A stretch of 64,000 nucleotides of DNA from UBA1444 sp964521625. GTDB taxonomy: Bacteria; Bacillota; Negativicutes; UBA1444. Below the pieces are notes generated by a model, which saw nothing but the letters and a program-made list of their open reading frames with translations, did not search any database and had not been told where the DNA came from. Both the position numbers and the translations under genes were made by a program. The stretch lies in assembly GCA_964521625.1 (NCBI GenBank), contig CAZFSM010000004.1:1-64000 (forward strand), in the 5' to 3' direction. Shown piece by piece: positions 33,363-42,348 of the stretch. Position 1 is the first letter of the stretch; each line of letters starts with the position of its first letter.

Positions 33363-34597
33363 GCAAGCGGCCAGCTTTCGGTAACCTCGGTCATCAATAA
33401 CACCAACGCCACTGTGCGTGGTATGGCAGTGTTCAGGTCTACATATTCATGATCCGTGTGTTCTTCATAGTTTTCCACACCCAAAGCATCAATCGTCGGA
33501 ATGAATTTTGACGTCCGGTTGCCGTCAGTAAGACCACCGGCCATCCACTCAACCACTTCAGCGTTATACTCGCGGTGAACGATATTTTTATAAACATCGA
33601 CCAGTTTTTGCACCTGGGCGGTTTTTTCCATCGGCCCGGTATGAATGCCGCCGGTTACCGTTACTTTCACGCCGGGCACAATTGTCTGTTTCGGCAGATC
33701 CTTGATCGCCCGGTCCAACCGTTCCTGCTCGGCAACGGTGTAACAGCGCACGTTCAGTTTGGCAAATGCATCGCCAGGAATTACATTGATTCGATCATTA
33801 CTGGAACCAATCACACCGACATTGATTGCATTGGCGGGAATAAATTGACCGTGATCGACGATCCCTTTTTGTTGGAGGGCTTCACGTGTATAATCATGTG
33901 GATTCTCCGGCAGCGGACTGGCCAATTTGTAGAGCAGGCTGATCTGGTTGCCCAGTTCCATAATCGCACTGGCGCAGGAGTGCGGCGCATTACCGGCATG
34001 GCCGGAAATCCCTTCGACCTTGATATCATAATTTGCGCTGCCTTTACGCTGAGTCACGATGCCCCAACCGGGCCGGGCTGTGTCCATCAGAATCGCCACA
34101 TCCGCCTGCGGCGAAAGTTCGGCGACAATCTCCAGCGCGGTCGGCGAGCCGCCTTCCTCTTCGCCGTTGTAGTACAGAATGATTTCGCCAAATGAGTCGA
34201 AGCCAAACTCTTGCAAAGCCTTCATCGAATAAATCGTCTGGATGACAGTCGCCTTGTCGTCACCGACGCCCGGCCCGTAGGCGATATTTTTTTCATCGAG
34301 ACGAAATGGCCGTTTCGCTGCTTCCCCTTTGCTAAACACGGTATCAACATGCGCAATCATCAGCAGGCGGAATGTTCCCTTTCCTTTGATCCGTGCAATC
34401 AAATGGGTAGATCGCAGATTGGTCCGGTACTCAATTGCCGCCCCTAACGACTGAAGCTTCTCGCCGACAAACTTGGCCGCCCGGTCCGTTCCCTCCGGGT
34501 CGCCATTGCCGGAATCAATATTGGTCAATGCTTCAAGGTCTTTCACATAGTTGACAAACTGTCCCTGCAAAAATGTTTTTACTTTAGCGCCGTCCAT
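33359..34597 (-). CDS. M20-family metallopeptidase (glutamate carboxypeptidase-like)
   Basis: A 412-residue di-zinc amidohydrolase. Metal ligands and motifs: MIAHVDTVFSKG, GPGVGDDKATVIQ, YNGEEEGGSPTALE (catalytic Glu) and EEHTDHEYVDL near the end. The lid domain lies at about residues 180-300 (GISGHAGNAPHSCASAI). It is most like carboxypeptidase G2/ArgE-DapE relatives that remove a C-terminal glutamate or deacylate amino acids. No signal peptide is seen, so it acts in the cytoplasm. The ATG at 34597 follows AGGAGGT. It is translationally coupled to the HAD gene. Confidence 0.87.
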   Translation of the reverse strand: MDGAKVKTFLQGQFVNYVKDLEALTNIDSGNGDPEGTDRAAKFVGEKLQSLGAAIEYRTNLRSTHLIARIKGKGTFRLLMIAHVDTVFSKGEAAKRPFRLDEKNIAYGPGVGDDKATVIQTIYSMKALQEFGFDSFGEIILYYNGEEEGGSPTALEIVAELSPQADVAILMDTARPGWGIVTQRKGSANYDIKVEGISGHAGNAPHSCASAIMELGNQISLLYKLASPLPENPHDYTREALQQKGIVDHGQFIPANAINVGVIGSSNDRINVIPGDAFAKLNVRCYTVAEQERLDRAIKDLPKQTIVPGVKVTVTGGIHTGPMEKTAQVQKLVDVYKNIVHREYNAEVVEWMAGGLTDGNRTSKFIPTIDALGVENYEEHTDHEYVDLNTAIPRTVALVLLMTEVTESWPLA

Positions 34598-34675
34598 AAA
34601 ATATCCTACCTCCTGCATATTGTCCTTTATAGAAAGATTTGACCCGTCATCCAATTATTCCTGCAATAAGAATGC

Positions 34676-34717
34676 AAAAACCGGCTGACGCAGATGATAA
34701 ACATCAAGATCAACCGG
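34676..34717 (-). terminator. Terminator of the his operon
   Basis: On the minus strand CCGGTTGA (complement of 34710-34717) pairs with TCAGCCGG (complement of 34681-34688) with one G-U, enclosing a smaller GATG/CATC stem, and is followed by TTTTT. It lies 23 bases after the hisIE stop. Confidence 0.7.
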
Positions 34718-34739
34718 CCTATAACGGTATTTTTACTTA

Positions 34740-35399
34740 TTACGCTTTGGCTGGATCAACCGTCTTGCCGCTGCGGCGTTTGCCCAGTTCTTCAATCAGC
34801 GCGGCAAAGTCAATGTTATGCGCCGCCAACAACACCAGACAATGGTACCATAGATCGGCCATTTCATAAATCACTTCGCCCTGGTTGTGATTCTTCGCGG
34901 CAATGATCGTTTCGGCTGCTTCTTCACCGATCTTTTTCAAGATCCGATCCTCGCCTTTGGCAAATAAGCTGCTGGTGTAGGAACTCTCCTGCGGATTATT
35001 CCGCCGGTCTTCCAGCACTGCAAATAGTTCTGTCAAAACCACTGTAGCGGCAAGTACCGGGCGTTCGATTTGCGTAGACTCCGCTTCGCCAAACCGTCGA
35101 CTAAAACAAGAGTATGTTCCTTCGTGACAGGCAGCCCCTGTCTGCTCGACTTTAACCAGCAGCGTATCGCCATCGCAGTCATAAAATAGTTCCTGCACGG
35201 TTTGCACATGGCCTGACGTCGCGCCCTTATTCCATAGCTCCTGGCGGCTGCGGCTATAAAACCAGGTCGTGCCCGTTGCCAGCGTTTTTTCCAGCGACTG
35301 CCGGTTCATATAGGCCAGCATCAATACAGTGCCGGTCGCAGCATCCTGCACTACCGCCGGCACGAGTCCATTGGCATCAAATTTGATTCGCTCGATCAT
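34740..35399 (-). CDS. hisIE: Phosphoribosyl-AMP cyclohydrolase / PR-ATP pyrophosphatase
   Basis: A 219-residue bifunctional enzyme for steps 2 and 3 of histidine synthesis. The HisI part (about 1-115) has SRSRQELWNKGATSGHVQ and the zinc/Asp motif YDCDGDTLLVKVEQTG plus GAACHEGTYSCF. The HisE part (about 125-219) has GEEAAETIIAAKNH and YEMADLWYHCLVLL. The fusion of both is common in Firmicutes. Its ATG follows the hisF stop directly. Confidence 0.95.
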   Translation of the reverse strand: MIERIKFDANGLVPAVVQDAATGTVLMLAYMNRQSLEKTLATGTTWFYSRSRQELWNKGATSGHVQTVQELFYDCDGDTLLVKVEQTGAACHEGTYSCFSRRFGEAESTQIERPVLAATVVLTELFAVLEDRRNNPQESSYTSSLFAKGEDRILKKIGEEAAETIIAAKNHNQGEVIYEMADLWYHCLVLLAAHNIDFAALIEELGKRRSGKTVDPAKA

Positions 35400-36158
35400 T
35401 TACAATCGCACCTCAATCCCCTGACTGCGCAAGAATTCTTTGGTCTGGCGAATGCTAAACTCGCCGTAATGGAACACCGAAGCAGCCAGCACCGCATCAG
35501 CCTTCCCCGAGACCAGCGCGTCGGCAAAATGCTGCAAAGTTCCTGCGCCGCCGGAAGCGATTACCGGCACTTCCACCAGTTCCGACACAGCCTGGTTCAG
35601 TTCATTGTCATAGCCATCTTTGGTTCCATCGCAATCCATACTGGTCAGCAAGATTTCACCGGCCCCCAGGTCCACGCCGCGCCGGATCCATTCCATCACG
35701 TCCAGGCCGGTCGGCGTCCGTCCGCCATTGATATACACTTCCCATTTTCCCGCTCCGCAGCGTTTGGCATCCACTGCCAGCACAATGCATTGGCAACCGA
35801 AACTCTTGGCCCCTTCGGCGATCAATCCCGGCGCCTTGACGGCTGCCGTATTCAACGAGACTTTATCCGCCCCGGCATGCAGCATCGTGCGGATGTCATC
35901 GACCGAACGGATGCCGCCGCCCACTGTGAACGGGATGAAAACCTGACTGGCGGTGCGCCGCACGACATCAACCATCGTATTGCGTCCGTCCGAGGAGGCG
36001 GTGATATCAAGAAACACCAGTTCATCAGCCAGTTCCCGGTCATAAAACGCCGCCAATTCTACCGGATCGCCGGCGTCCCGAAGCGAGACGAAGTTCGTGC
36101 CCTTGACAACCCGGCCGTCTTTTACATCCAGGCAAGGGATAATCCGTTTCGTATGCAT
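35400..36158 (-). CDS. hisF: Imidazole glycerol phosphate synthase, cyclase subunit
   Basis: A 252-residue TIM-barrel HisF that makes IGP and AICAR from PRFAR and ammonia supplied by HisH. Catalytic Asp residues sit in IIPCLDVKDGRVVKG (Asp11) and IVLAVDAKRCGAG (about 130). Phosphate-binding loops GGGIRS and ASGGAG are present. It shares one base with the hisA stop (TGATG). Confidence 0.97.
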   Translation of the reverse strand: MHTKRIIPCLDVKDGRVVKGTNFVSLRDAGDPVELAAFYDRELADELVFLDITASSDGRNTMVDVVRRTASQVFIPFTVGGGIRSVDDIRTMLHAGADKVSLNTAAVKAPGLIAEGAKSFGCQCIVLAVDAKRCGAGKWEVYINGGRTPTGLDVMEWIRRGVDLGAGEILLTSMDCDGTKDGYDNELNQAVSELVEVPVIASGGAGTLQHFADALVSGKADAVLAASVFHYGEFSIRQTKEFLRSQGIEVRL

Positions 36159-36892
36159 CAGGCTGCACCTCCGCGTGCGACCTGCAGGGCGTCCGCCAAA
36201 TCAATCGCGCCGGTATAGAGTGCCTTGCCGATGATCACGCCTTCGATTCCCTCGGGCGCTAAAGGTTGCAGCGCCAGAATGTCTTCCATCCCTTTTACGC
36301 CACCGGAAGCGATCACTGCCAAGCCCGACTGTTTTGCCAGCTGCAGCGTTGATTCCACATTCACGCCGGTCAGCATGCCGTCGCGCGATATGTCGGTATA
36401 GATGATGCGCTTTGCACCGACTTGCTTCATGCGCAGCGCCAGTTCCTCGACCCGCAGCAGTCCCGATTTTTCCCAGCCGTCCACTGCAACTTCACCATCA
36501 CGGGCATCAATTCCGATTACAATTTTTTCGCCATAGCGGCTGCACAGTTGTTCCACCAGCTCCGGCGAGCGCGCCGCCACCGAACCGAGAATCACGCGGT
36601 TGATCCCTGCCGCCAAAACTTCTTCGGCATTTTCTATTGTGCGTATGCCGCCACCCAGCTGCACCTTGACGTCACAGGTCCGGGCAATCTCGCTGATCAC
36701 CGCCAAATTAACCGGTTTGCCAGCCCGCGCCCCATCCAGGTCAACAATGTGCAACCACTGCGTCCCTGCTTCGACCCAACGCCGAGCCGCATCGAGCGGG
36801 TTTTCGGCAAAAACGGTCTCGCGGTCAAATCGTCCTTCTTCCAACCGCACGCATTTACCTCCCCGGATATCAATCGCCGGAAAAATAATCAT
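36158..36892 (-). CDS. hisA: ProFAR isomerase
   Basis: A 244-residue TIM-barrel isomerase for step 4 of histidine synthesis. The start MIIFPAIDIRGGKCVRL has the catalytic Asp8, and the second Asp is in RIIYTDISRDGMLTG. The phosphate loops LGGGIRT and IASGGV are conserved. It overlaps hisH by 4 bases. Confidence 0.97.
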   Translation of the reverse strand: MIIFPAIDIRGGKCVRLEEGRFDRETVFAENPLDAARRWVEAGTQWLHIVDLDGARAGKPVNLAVISEIARTCDVKVQLGGGIRTIENAEEVLAAGINRVILGSVAARSPELVEQLCSRYGEKIVIGIDARDGEVAVDGWEKSGLLRVEELALRMKQVGAKRIIYTDISRDGMLTGVNVESTLQLAKQSGLAVIASGGVKGMEDILALQPLAPEGIEGVIIGKALYTGAIDLADALQVARGGAA

Positions 36893-37503
36893 ATCGACAT
36901 CTCCTTGAAGTTCGCCAAAATTTGTAGGCCAACTGCACTCGATTTCTCCGGATGAAACTGAACCGCCTGGACCAAGTCGCGTCCTACCGCTGCTGTCACC
37001 GGGCCGCCATAATCAGTCACTGCCGTGATGCAGGTTTCGTCTGTTGGCGCCGCATGATAACTATGCACGAAATAAACATACGCCGCTGGCGGCAATTCCT
37101 GGAACAGGGGACTTGACGTCCGGTACTCCAGGTTGTTCCAGCCCATGTGAGGAATTTTCAGCCCCGGTGCCACGATTTTGCGCACCAGTCCTTTAAAAAT
37201 GCCCAGACCTGCCACGCCCGGATCTTCTTCACTGCCTTCAAACAAAAGTTGCAGGCCGACGCAAATTCCCAGAAACGGTTTGCCTGCCGCAATCACTTCA
37301 TGGATGACCGGCGCAAGCTCCCGTTCGTTGAGATTTTTCATACAGTCGCCAAACGCGCCGACGCCAGGCAAAACGACCTTGTCCGCGCGTAGCACTTCGA
37401 CCGGGTCACGGGTCACCACCACTTGCGCGCCGACCTTTTCCAGCGCTTTGGCAGCGCTGTGCAGATTCCCCATGCCATAATCAATGATTGCAATTTTCAT
37501 CAT
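36889..37503 (-). CDS. hisH: Imidazole glycerol phosphate synthase, glutaminase subunit
   Basis: A 204-residue class I glutamine amidotransferase that feeds ammonia to HisF. The nucleophile Cys is in PFLGICVGLQLLFEGS (about residue 80) and the His/Glu pair in AVQFHPEKSS. IIDYGMGNLHS at the start is typical. AAGGGG lies 7 bases before the ATG, and the gene is 11 bases after hisB. Confidence 0.97.
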   Translation of the reverse strand: MMKIAIIDYGMGNLHSAAKALEKVGAQVVVTRDPVEVLRADKVVLPGVGAFGDCMKNLNERELAPVIHEVIAAGKPFLGICVGLQLLFEGSEEDPGVAGLGIFKGLVRKIVAPGLKIPHMGWNNLEYRTSSPLFQELPPAAYVYFVHSYHAAPTDETCITAVTDYGGPVTAAVGRDLVQAVQFHPEKSSAVGLQILANFKEMSI

Positions 37504-37514
37504 TTCGTTGCCCC

Positions 37515-38129
37515 TTATAATGTTCCTTTGCTCGAAGGCACGCCCTGAACCCGCGGATCGCGTTCGAGCGACTGGGCCAAAGCCCGGCCAAGCGCTTTGA
37601 AGATCGCTTCGACAATATGATGGCGGTTTTTGCCTGCCAATACTTTTACATGCAGGGTCAGGCCCGCATTCACAGCGACCGCCCGCAGGAATTCTTCCGT
37701 CATTTCCACATCAAACTCACCAATGCGTCCCTGGCCCAGTTCCGTATCAAACGCCAGGAATGGACGGCCGCTAAAATCGACCACTACTAAAACCAACGCT
37801 TCGTCCATCGGCACATAAACATGACCGTAGCGGCGGATGCCGGCTTTGTCGCCAGTCGCCTTGGCCAACGCTTGTCCCAAAACAATGCCGACATCTTCTA
37901 CCGTGTGATGGCCGTCAATGACCAAGTCACCTGTTGCTGCCACTTCAAGCGAAAACAAACCATGTTTGGCGAACAGAATCAACATGTGGTCAAAGAAGCC
38001 AATCCCTGTCGCAATTTGCGAAGTTCCCGCTCCATCAATGTCGAGTGTTATCGCAACTTTCGTTTCGCTAGTCGCGCGTGTAATCGCAGCCTTGCGCCCA
38101 TTATTCGAAACAGCATCCACATCGTTCAT
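37515..38129 (-). CDS. hisB: Imidazoleglycerol-phosphate dehydratase
   Basis: A 204-residue monofunctional HisB (no phosphatase domain). The manganese-binding histidine motifs are GFFDHMLILFAKHG, GDLVIDGHHTVEDVGI and KNRHHIVEAIFKALG. The ATG at 38129 follows GAGGAGG; six codons open upstream overlap the hisC end. The hisC stop and this start are one base apart. Confidence 0.96.
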   Translation of the reverse strand: MNDVDAVSNNGRKAAITRATSETKVAITLDIDGAGTSQIATGIGFFDHMLILFAKHGLFSLEVAATGDLVIDGHHTVEDVGIVLGQALAKATGDKAGIRRYGHVYVPMDEALVLVVVDFSGRPFLAFDTELGQGRIGEFDVEMTEEFLRAVAVNAGLTLHVKVLAGKNRHHIVEAIFKALGRALAQSLERDPRVQGVPSSKGTL

Positions 38130-38130
38130 G

Positions 38131-39204
38131 TTAATTCGCCTCCTCATGCATCAGCTTGTCACCATAGCGTTTCACACAATCCAAAATCAACTCGTTTTCC
38201 GCGGCAGTTCCCAGCGTGATTCGCAGACAACCGGCCAGTCCTGGCGTGCGGGAGAAATTACGCACGCCGATTCCCTGGCTGATAAAAATCTCATGCAGTA
38301 CATCCGGCGCCGCCACTTTGACCAGCAGGAAATTCGTCAGCGAAGGATACACCTGCGTAAATCTCAGTTTGCGCAGTCGGGATGCCAGCTGATCGCGCCG
38401 TTTGACTGTACGGTGCACTTCCTGCATCACCTGATCGCGCAGGGAAAAGCAAACTTCAGCCGCAGCCAGCGAGAAAGCGTTCAGATGATAAGGCAGCAAA
38501 AACTTGCCGATTGCGGCGCTAATTTCCGCTGATGCCAGCAAATAGCCGGTCCGGGCTGCAGCCAATCCATAGGCCTTGGAAAAGGTCCGGGCCACCATTA
38601 ACCCGGGAAACTCCTGCAGCCAGCCTACGCAACTTTCGCCGCAATACTCCTGATAGGCTTCATCGACCAATACCGGGCAATCAACCTGCTGAAGAATCCG
38701 GCGCAGGTCGGCAGCGGGAATCCCCACGCCAGTCGGATTGTTGGGATTGCACAAAACAAGCAGCTTGGCGCCTGATTCACGCACTGTCTGCACAACCAGG
38801 TCAACTGACAGGTGGTATTGTTCATCCATCGGAATCGCTACGGTCGGAGAATCGGCCAGTGCAGCGTAAATCGGATACATGGAAAACGACGGCCATTGAT
38901 AGGCGATCGGTCTGGCGGGTCCGCCAAACGCGGCGCAAACGGCTGCGATCAATTCGCTTGAGCCGTTTCCTACATTGACTTGTTCCAGATTCAGGCCGCA
39001 GCCATCCGCCAGCATTTGCCGCAATGTCAGCGCCGTCATTTCAGGATAGCGATAGGTTTCAACCGCCCGCAGCCGCTGCGCAATCGCATTGCGGACCGAC
39101 AGCGGCAACGGCGCGGAACGTTCATTCGCATCGAGCTTGACCTGCCAGAGCGGCTCTTCGCCCACGGAATATGTCGGCAGTTTATCCAAACCTGGTCTAA
39201 ACAT
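38131..39204 (-). CDS. hisC: Histidinol-phosphate aminotransferase
   Basis: A 357-residue PLP enzyme of fold type I, step 7 of the pathway. The PLP Lys is in ARTFSKAYGLAAARTGY (about residue 225); other landmarks are KLDANERSAPL, VGNGSSELI, LCNPNNPTG and LVDEAYQEY. I use the ATG at 39204, preceded by CAGGGGG, which overlaps hisD by 8 bases; the 37 upstream codons lie inside hisD. Confidence 0.95.
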   Translation of the reverse strand: MFRPGLDKLPTYSVGEEPLWQVKLDANERSAPLPLSVRNAIAQRLRAVETYRYPEMTALTLRQMLADGCGLNLEQVNVGNGSSELIAAVCAAFGGPARPIAYQWPSFSMYPIYAALADSPTVAIPMDEQYHLSVDLVVQTVRESGAKLLVLCNPNNPTGVGIPAADLRRILQQVDCPVLVDEAYQEYCGESCVGWLQEFPGLMVARTFSKAYGLAAARTGYLLASAEISAAIGKFLLPYHLNAFSLAAAEVCFSLRDQVMQEVHRTVKRRDQLASRLRKLRFTQVYPSLTNFLLVKVAAPDVLHEIFISQGIGVRNFSRTPGLAGCLRITLGTAAENELILDCVKRYGDKLMHEEAN

Positions 39205-40552
39205 TGTATTTCCCCCTGATCGAAACTGCCCGAGCATGAGCTGACAATCCTTCTGCTTCCGCCAGTCTGATAATATCGTCTGCCTGTGCGGCCAAATCCT
39301 GTTCCGTATAGGCAATAATGCTGGTTGTTTTCATAAATGTGTCCACATTGAGCACCGAGGCATAACGGGCGGTACCGCCGGTCGGCAGTACATGGCTGGG
39401 GCCGGCGAAGTAATCGCCGAGCGGTTCCGGCGACCAGGCGCCGAGAAAAATGGCGCCGGCATGCCGAATCTCAGGCAGCAATTCCTCCGGGTGCACAGTC
39501 ATGATTTCCAGATGTTCCGGAGCTGCCGCATTGACGCATTGAACGGCTTGCTGCATGTCGCGGACCAGCAATGTCATCCCTTGCCGTTCCAGCGCCGTCC
39601 GGGCAGTGGCCGCTCGCGGCAGCGTCGCCAGTTGAACAGTCAATTCCTCGACTACCCGGCTTGTCAGTGTTTCGCTGTCCGTCACCAAGATGCTCGATGC
39701 CAGCTCATCGTGTTCGGCCTGACTCAACATGTCGGCCGCAATGAACGCCGGATCGGCGCTCGCGTCAGCAACAATCATGATTTCACTCGGCCCGGCCAGC
39801 ATATCGATATCACAATAGCCGTAAACGGCCTTTTTAGCCAACGTGACAAACAAATTGCCTGGCCCGACAATCTTGTCCACAGCCGGAACTGTCGCCGTGC
39901 CAAATGCCAGTGCGGCAATGGCCTGCGCGCCGCCGATGCGGAATATCCGGTGCACCCCGGCAACAGCCGCGGCGGCCAGCACTAACGGATTGACAGAGCC
40001 GTCGCGGGCTGGCGGGACCATCATAATCACTTCCCGCACCCCGGCAACAACTGCCGGGATGGCAGTCATCAGAACCGAGGACGGATAAGCCGCCGTACCG
40101 CCGGGAACATAAAGGCCCGCCCGATCCATTGGCGTTCGCCGCTGACCAACCCAGGATCCTTTGCCACGCGAGCTGGACCAGGGCCGGTCATTTTCCTTCT
40201 GTTCCTGATGAAACCGGCTGACATTTTCCGCTGCCCTCTTCAGTGAACTCAGCAGCAATGGATCGACCTCAGCCAATGCCCGGGTTTTTTCTGCCGCAGT
40301 CACTTCCAATCCTGCCGCAGTCAGGTTCACCCCATCGATTTTCGCCGTATACTCAAGCACTGCACTGTTGCCACGCCGCCGCACATCCTGTACAATCCGC
40401 TCCACCAGTTGTGACGGGGTCAGCTCCTCGCCAAAAGTCTGCTGAATTTTGGCGCGCACAGTCTCGCTCACAGCGACCTGATCAAAAGCAGGTTTTGTCA
40501 AGCGTTGCACAATCTCTTCATTGGTTGCACCTCGCAAGTCTAGCCGTTTCAT
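39197..40552 (-). CDS. hisD: Histidinol dehydrogenase
   Basis: A 451-residue zinc enzyme that carries out the last two oxidations to histidine. The signature region has DMLAGPSEIMIVADASADP and LSQAEHDELASSILVT with the catalytic Glu/His pair, and further on GDYFAGPSHVLPTGGTAR. The ATG overlaps the hisG stop by 4 bases. The N-terminus (residues 1-30) is slightly longer than the shortest relatives, which is normal in this lineage. Confidence 0.96.
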   Translation of the reverse strand: MKRLDLRGATNEEIVQRLTKPAFDQVAVSETVRAKIQQTFGEELTPSQLVERIVQDVRRRGNSAVLEYTAKIDGVNLTAAGLEVTAAEKTRALAEVDPLLLSSLKRAAENVSRFHQEQKENDRPWSSSRGKGSWVGQRRTPMDRAGLYVPGGTAAYPSSVLMTAIPAVVAGVREVIMMVPPARDGSVNPLVLAAAAVAGVHRIFRIGGAQAIAALAFGTATVPAVDKIVGPGNLFVTLAKKAVYGYCDIDMLAGPSEIMIVADASADPAFIAADMLSQAEHDELASSILVTDSETLTSRVVEELTVQLATLPRAATARTALERQGMTLLVRDMQQAVQCVNAAAPEHLEIMTVHPEELLPEIRHAGAIFLGAWSPEPLGDYFAGPSHVLPTGGTARYASVLNVDTFMKTTSIIAYTEQDLAAQADDIIRLAEAEGLSAHARAVSIRGKYNV

Positions 40553-41214
40553 TCGACCGTGTCTCCCTTCAGCAAGCGATTCATTTCATCCACCATCGAC
40601 TGAATCCGTTCAAACTTCATCTTGAAACTGACCCTGTTGGCGATAAATCGCGCCGTGGCCCGGTGCAGATGCGCCACTTCAATCAGCCGGTTCTCTTTCA
40701 GCGTCCGGCCGGTTTCTACAATATCCACGATCATTTCAGCCAGACCAACCATTGGCGCCAGTTCTATCGACCCGTTCAGCTTGATGATCTCCATCTGGAT
40801 GCCATTATCGAGAAAAAATTGCTCGGCGACTCGTGGATATTTGGTTGCCACCCGCAAATGGGCATAGTCACTCAATTTTTCCCGCTGCAACGCTTCCGGC
40901 ACTGCCAGCATCAGCCGGCAAAGGCCAAAATTCAAATCCACCAGTTCATAAACATTACGGGCTTCTTCCAACAGCACATCTTTACCGATGATGCCGATGT
41001 CTGCCGCCCCGTACTCAACATAGGTCGGCAAATCCATTGGCTTGGTGATGACAAATTGAATTTTTTTGGCCTCATTGACGATGACCAGCTTGCGCGAATT
41101 CTCGGCCAATCCTTCGGCAGTGTAACCGAACCTGGCTAATAAATCTGCCGATGGCTGGAACAGCTTCCCTTTGGGCAGGGCAATCGTCAACATATCTTTA
41201 TCCGGCGATGTCAA
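40549..41214 (-). CDS. hisG: ATP phosphoribosyltransferase, short form
   Basis: A 221-residue catalytic HisG of the short type, lacking the C-terminal regulatory domain, so it needs HisZ for activity and histidine feedback; hisZ is present at 42345-43529. Markers are LTIALPKGKLF, DIGIIGKDVLLEE and the PRPP loop IVDIVETGRTLKEN. The start is taken as the TTG at 41214 because GGAGGA lies 6 bases away; the ATG seven codons later is too distant from it. It opens the hisGDCBHAF-IE run. Confidence 0.94.
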   Translation of the reverse strand: MTSPDKDMLTIALPKGKLFQPSADLLARFGYTAEGLAENSRKLVIVNEAKKIQFVITKPMDLPTYVEYGAADIGIIGKDVLLEEARNVYELVDLNFGLCRLMLAVPEALQREKLSDYAHLRVATKYPRVAEQFFLDNGIQMEIIKLNGSIELAPMVGLAEMIVDIVETGRTLKENRLIEVAHLHRATARFIANRVSFKMKFERIQSMVDEMNRLLKGDTVE

Positions 41215-41273
41215 ATAAATTCCTCCAATTTTTCAACTACTCTTTAGTTGTTTAAAGCGTTAATATGTTAGTT

Positions 41274-41302
41274 ATGGTATCATATATTTTTTTCCCCGTC
41301 AA
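41274..41302 (-). promoter_or_regulatory. Promoter of hisG operon
   Basis: On the minus strand TTGACG (41297-41302), 17 bases, then TACCAT (41274-41279). The leader of about 55 bases holds a small stem (CAACTA/TAGTTG) and no T-box or his-codon leader peptide that I can see. Confidence 0.55.
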
Positions 41303-41385
41303 TTCCATTTCGTGATCCAGTAGGATTTTTCCCGCCTACCCCGAATTATTGCAGTAAGGAAATACCGTAAAACGGGAGGAATATC

Positions 41386-42348
41386 ATGTCAACCGCACCG
41401 AAAATTCTGATCTTCAACCCACTGTCCGACCGCCAAAAGGCATTCATCACCGATGTGGCGCCACAAGCAAAAATTATTTCAACCGACCTCAAACATGCTG
41501 CGGAACAACTGCCTGACGCGGAAATTCTTGTCGCCTGGGGATTCAACAATATCCAGCCGATCTATGGCTTGGCCAAAAATTTACGCTGGATTCATGCATT
41601 GACTGCCGGAGTCGAATTTCTGTTATTTCCCGAAACGCAGAGCAGCTCGGTTTTGCTCAGCAATTCCAAGGGCATCCATGGCATCCCCATGGCTGAACAT
41701 GTACTTGGCATGATGCTCAGCTTCACCCGCCGCCTTCCCCTGCTGCAGCAACAGCAAAAACATCATCTGTGGCAACGGCCCCCGATTGATGAACTGCAGG
41801 AAATCAACGGCAAGACGCTGGCCGTTGTTGGTCTTGGCGCCATCGGGCATGAAATAGCCAAGAAAGCTAAGGCGATGGATTTGCGGGTCATCGCCGCCAA
41901 GCGGGAAATGACGCAGGAGCCGTTCGTGGACCGCCTGTATCGGCCCGAACAGCTCCTTGAAATGTTGGCCGAAGCCGATTTTGTTGTCGTCGCATTGCCG
42001 CTGACCGATGCTACCTCCGGCTTGTTCGGCCGGGAACAGTTCGCTGCGATGAAATCGACAGCCTATTTTATCAATGTATCCCGCGGCGCCGTCGTACAGG
42101 AGGAACCACTGCTGGAATGCCTAAAGGCAGGCCGGATCGCTGGCGCGGGACTTGATGTGTTCGTGGAAGAGCCGCTACCAGCGGCAAACCCTTTCTGGGA
42201 TCTCCCTAATGTAATCATTACACCCCATCTGGCAGCCATTTCACCCGTCTATCTCGACCGCGCCGTAAAATTATTCGCCGAGAACCTGTCCCGTTATATC
42301 GCCGACAAACCATTGTTAACTCCGATTGATAAGGTGCGCGGCTACTAA
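41386..42348 (+). CDS. D-2-hydroxyacid dehydrogenase family protein
   Basis: A 320-residue NAD-dependent dehydrogenase of the D-isomer (SerA/GhrA-like) family. The nucleotide fold has VVGLGAIGHEIAKKA (about residues 146-160). Catalytic Arg is in INVSRGAVVQEE, Glu in LDVFVEEPLPA and His in VIITPHLAAI. GGGAGGA precedes the ATG. It is transcribed against the his genes, sits between hisG and hisZ, and its end overlaps the hisZ end by 4 bases. The substrate is unknown: glyoxylate, hydroxypyruvate or another 2-keto acid are candidates. No link to histidine synthesis is evident. Confidence 0.87.
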   Translation: MSTAPKILIFNPLSDRQKAFITDVAPQAKIISTDLKHAAEQLPDAEILVAWGFNNIQPIYGLAKNLRWIHALTAGVEFLLFPETQSSSVLLSNSKGIHGIPMAEHVLGMMLSFTRRLPLLQQQQKHHLWQRPPIDELQEINGKTLAVVGLGAIGHEIAKKAKAMDLRVIAAKREMTQEPFVDRLYRPEQLLEMLAEADFVVVALPLTDATSGLFGREQFAAMKSTAYFINVSRGAVVQEEPLLECLKAGRIAGAGLDVFVEEPLPAANPFWDLPNVIITPHLAAISPVYLDRAVKLFAENLSRYIADKPLLTPIDKVRGY

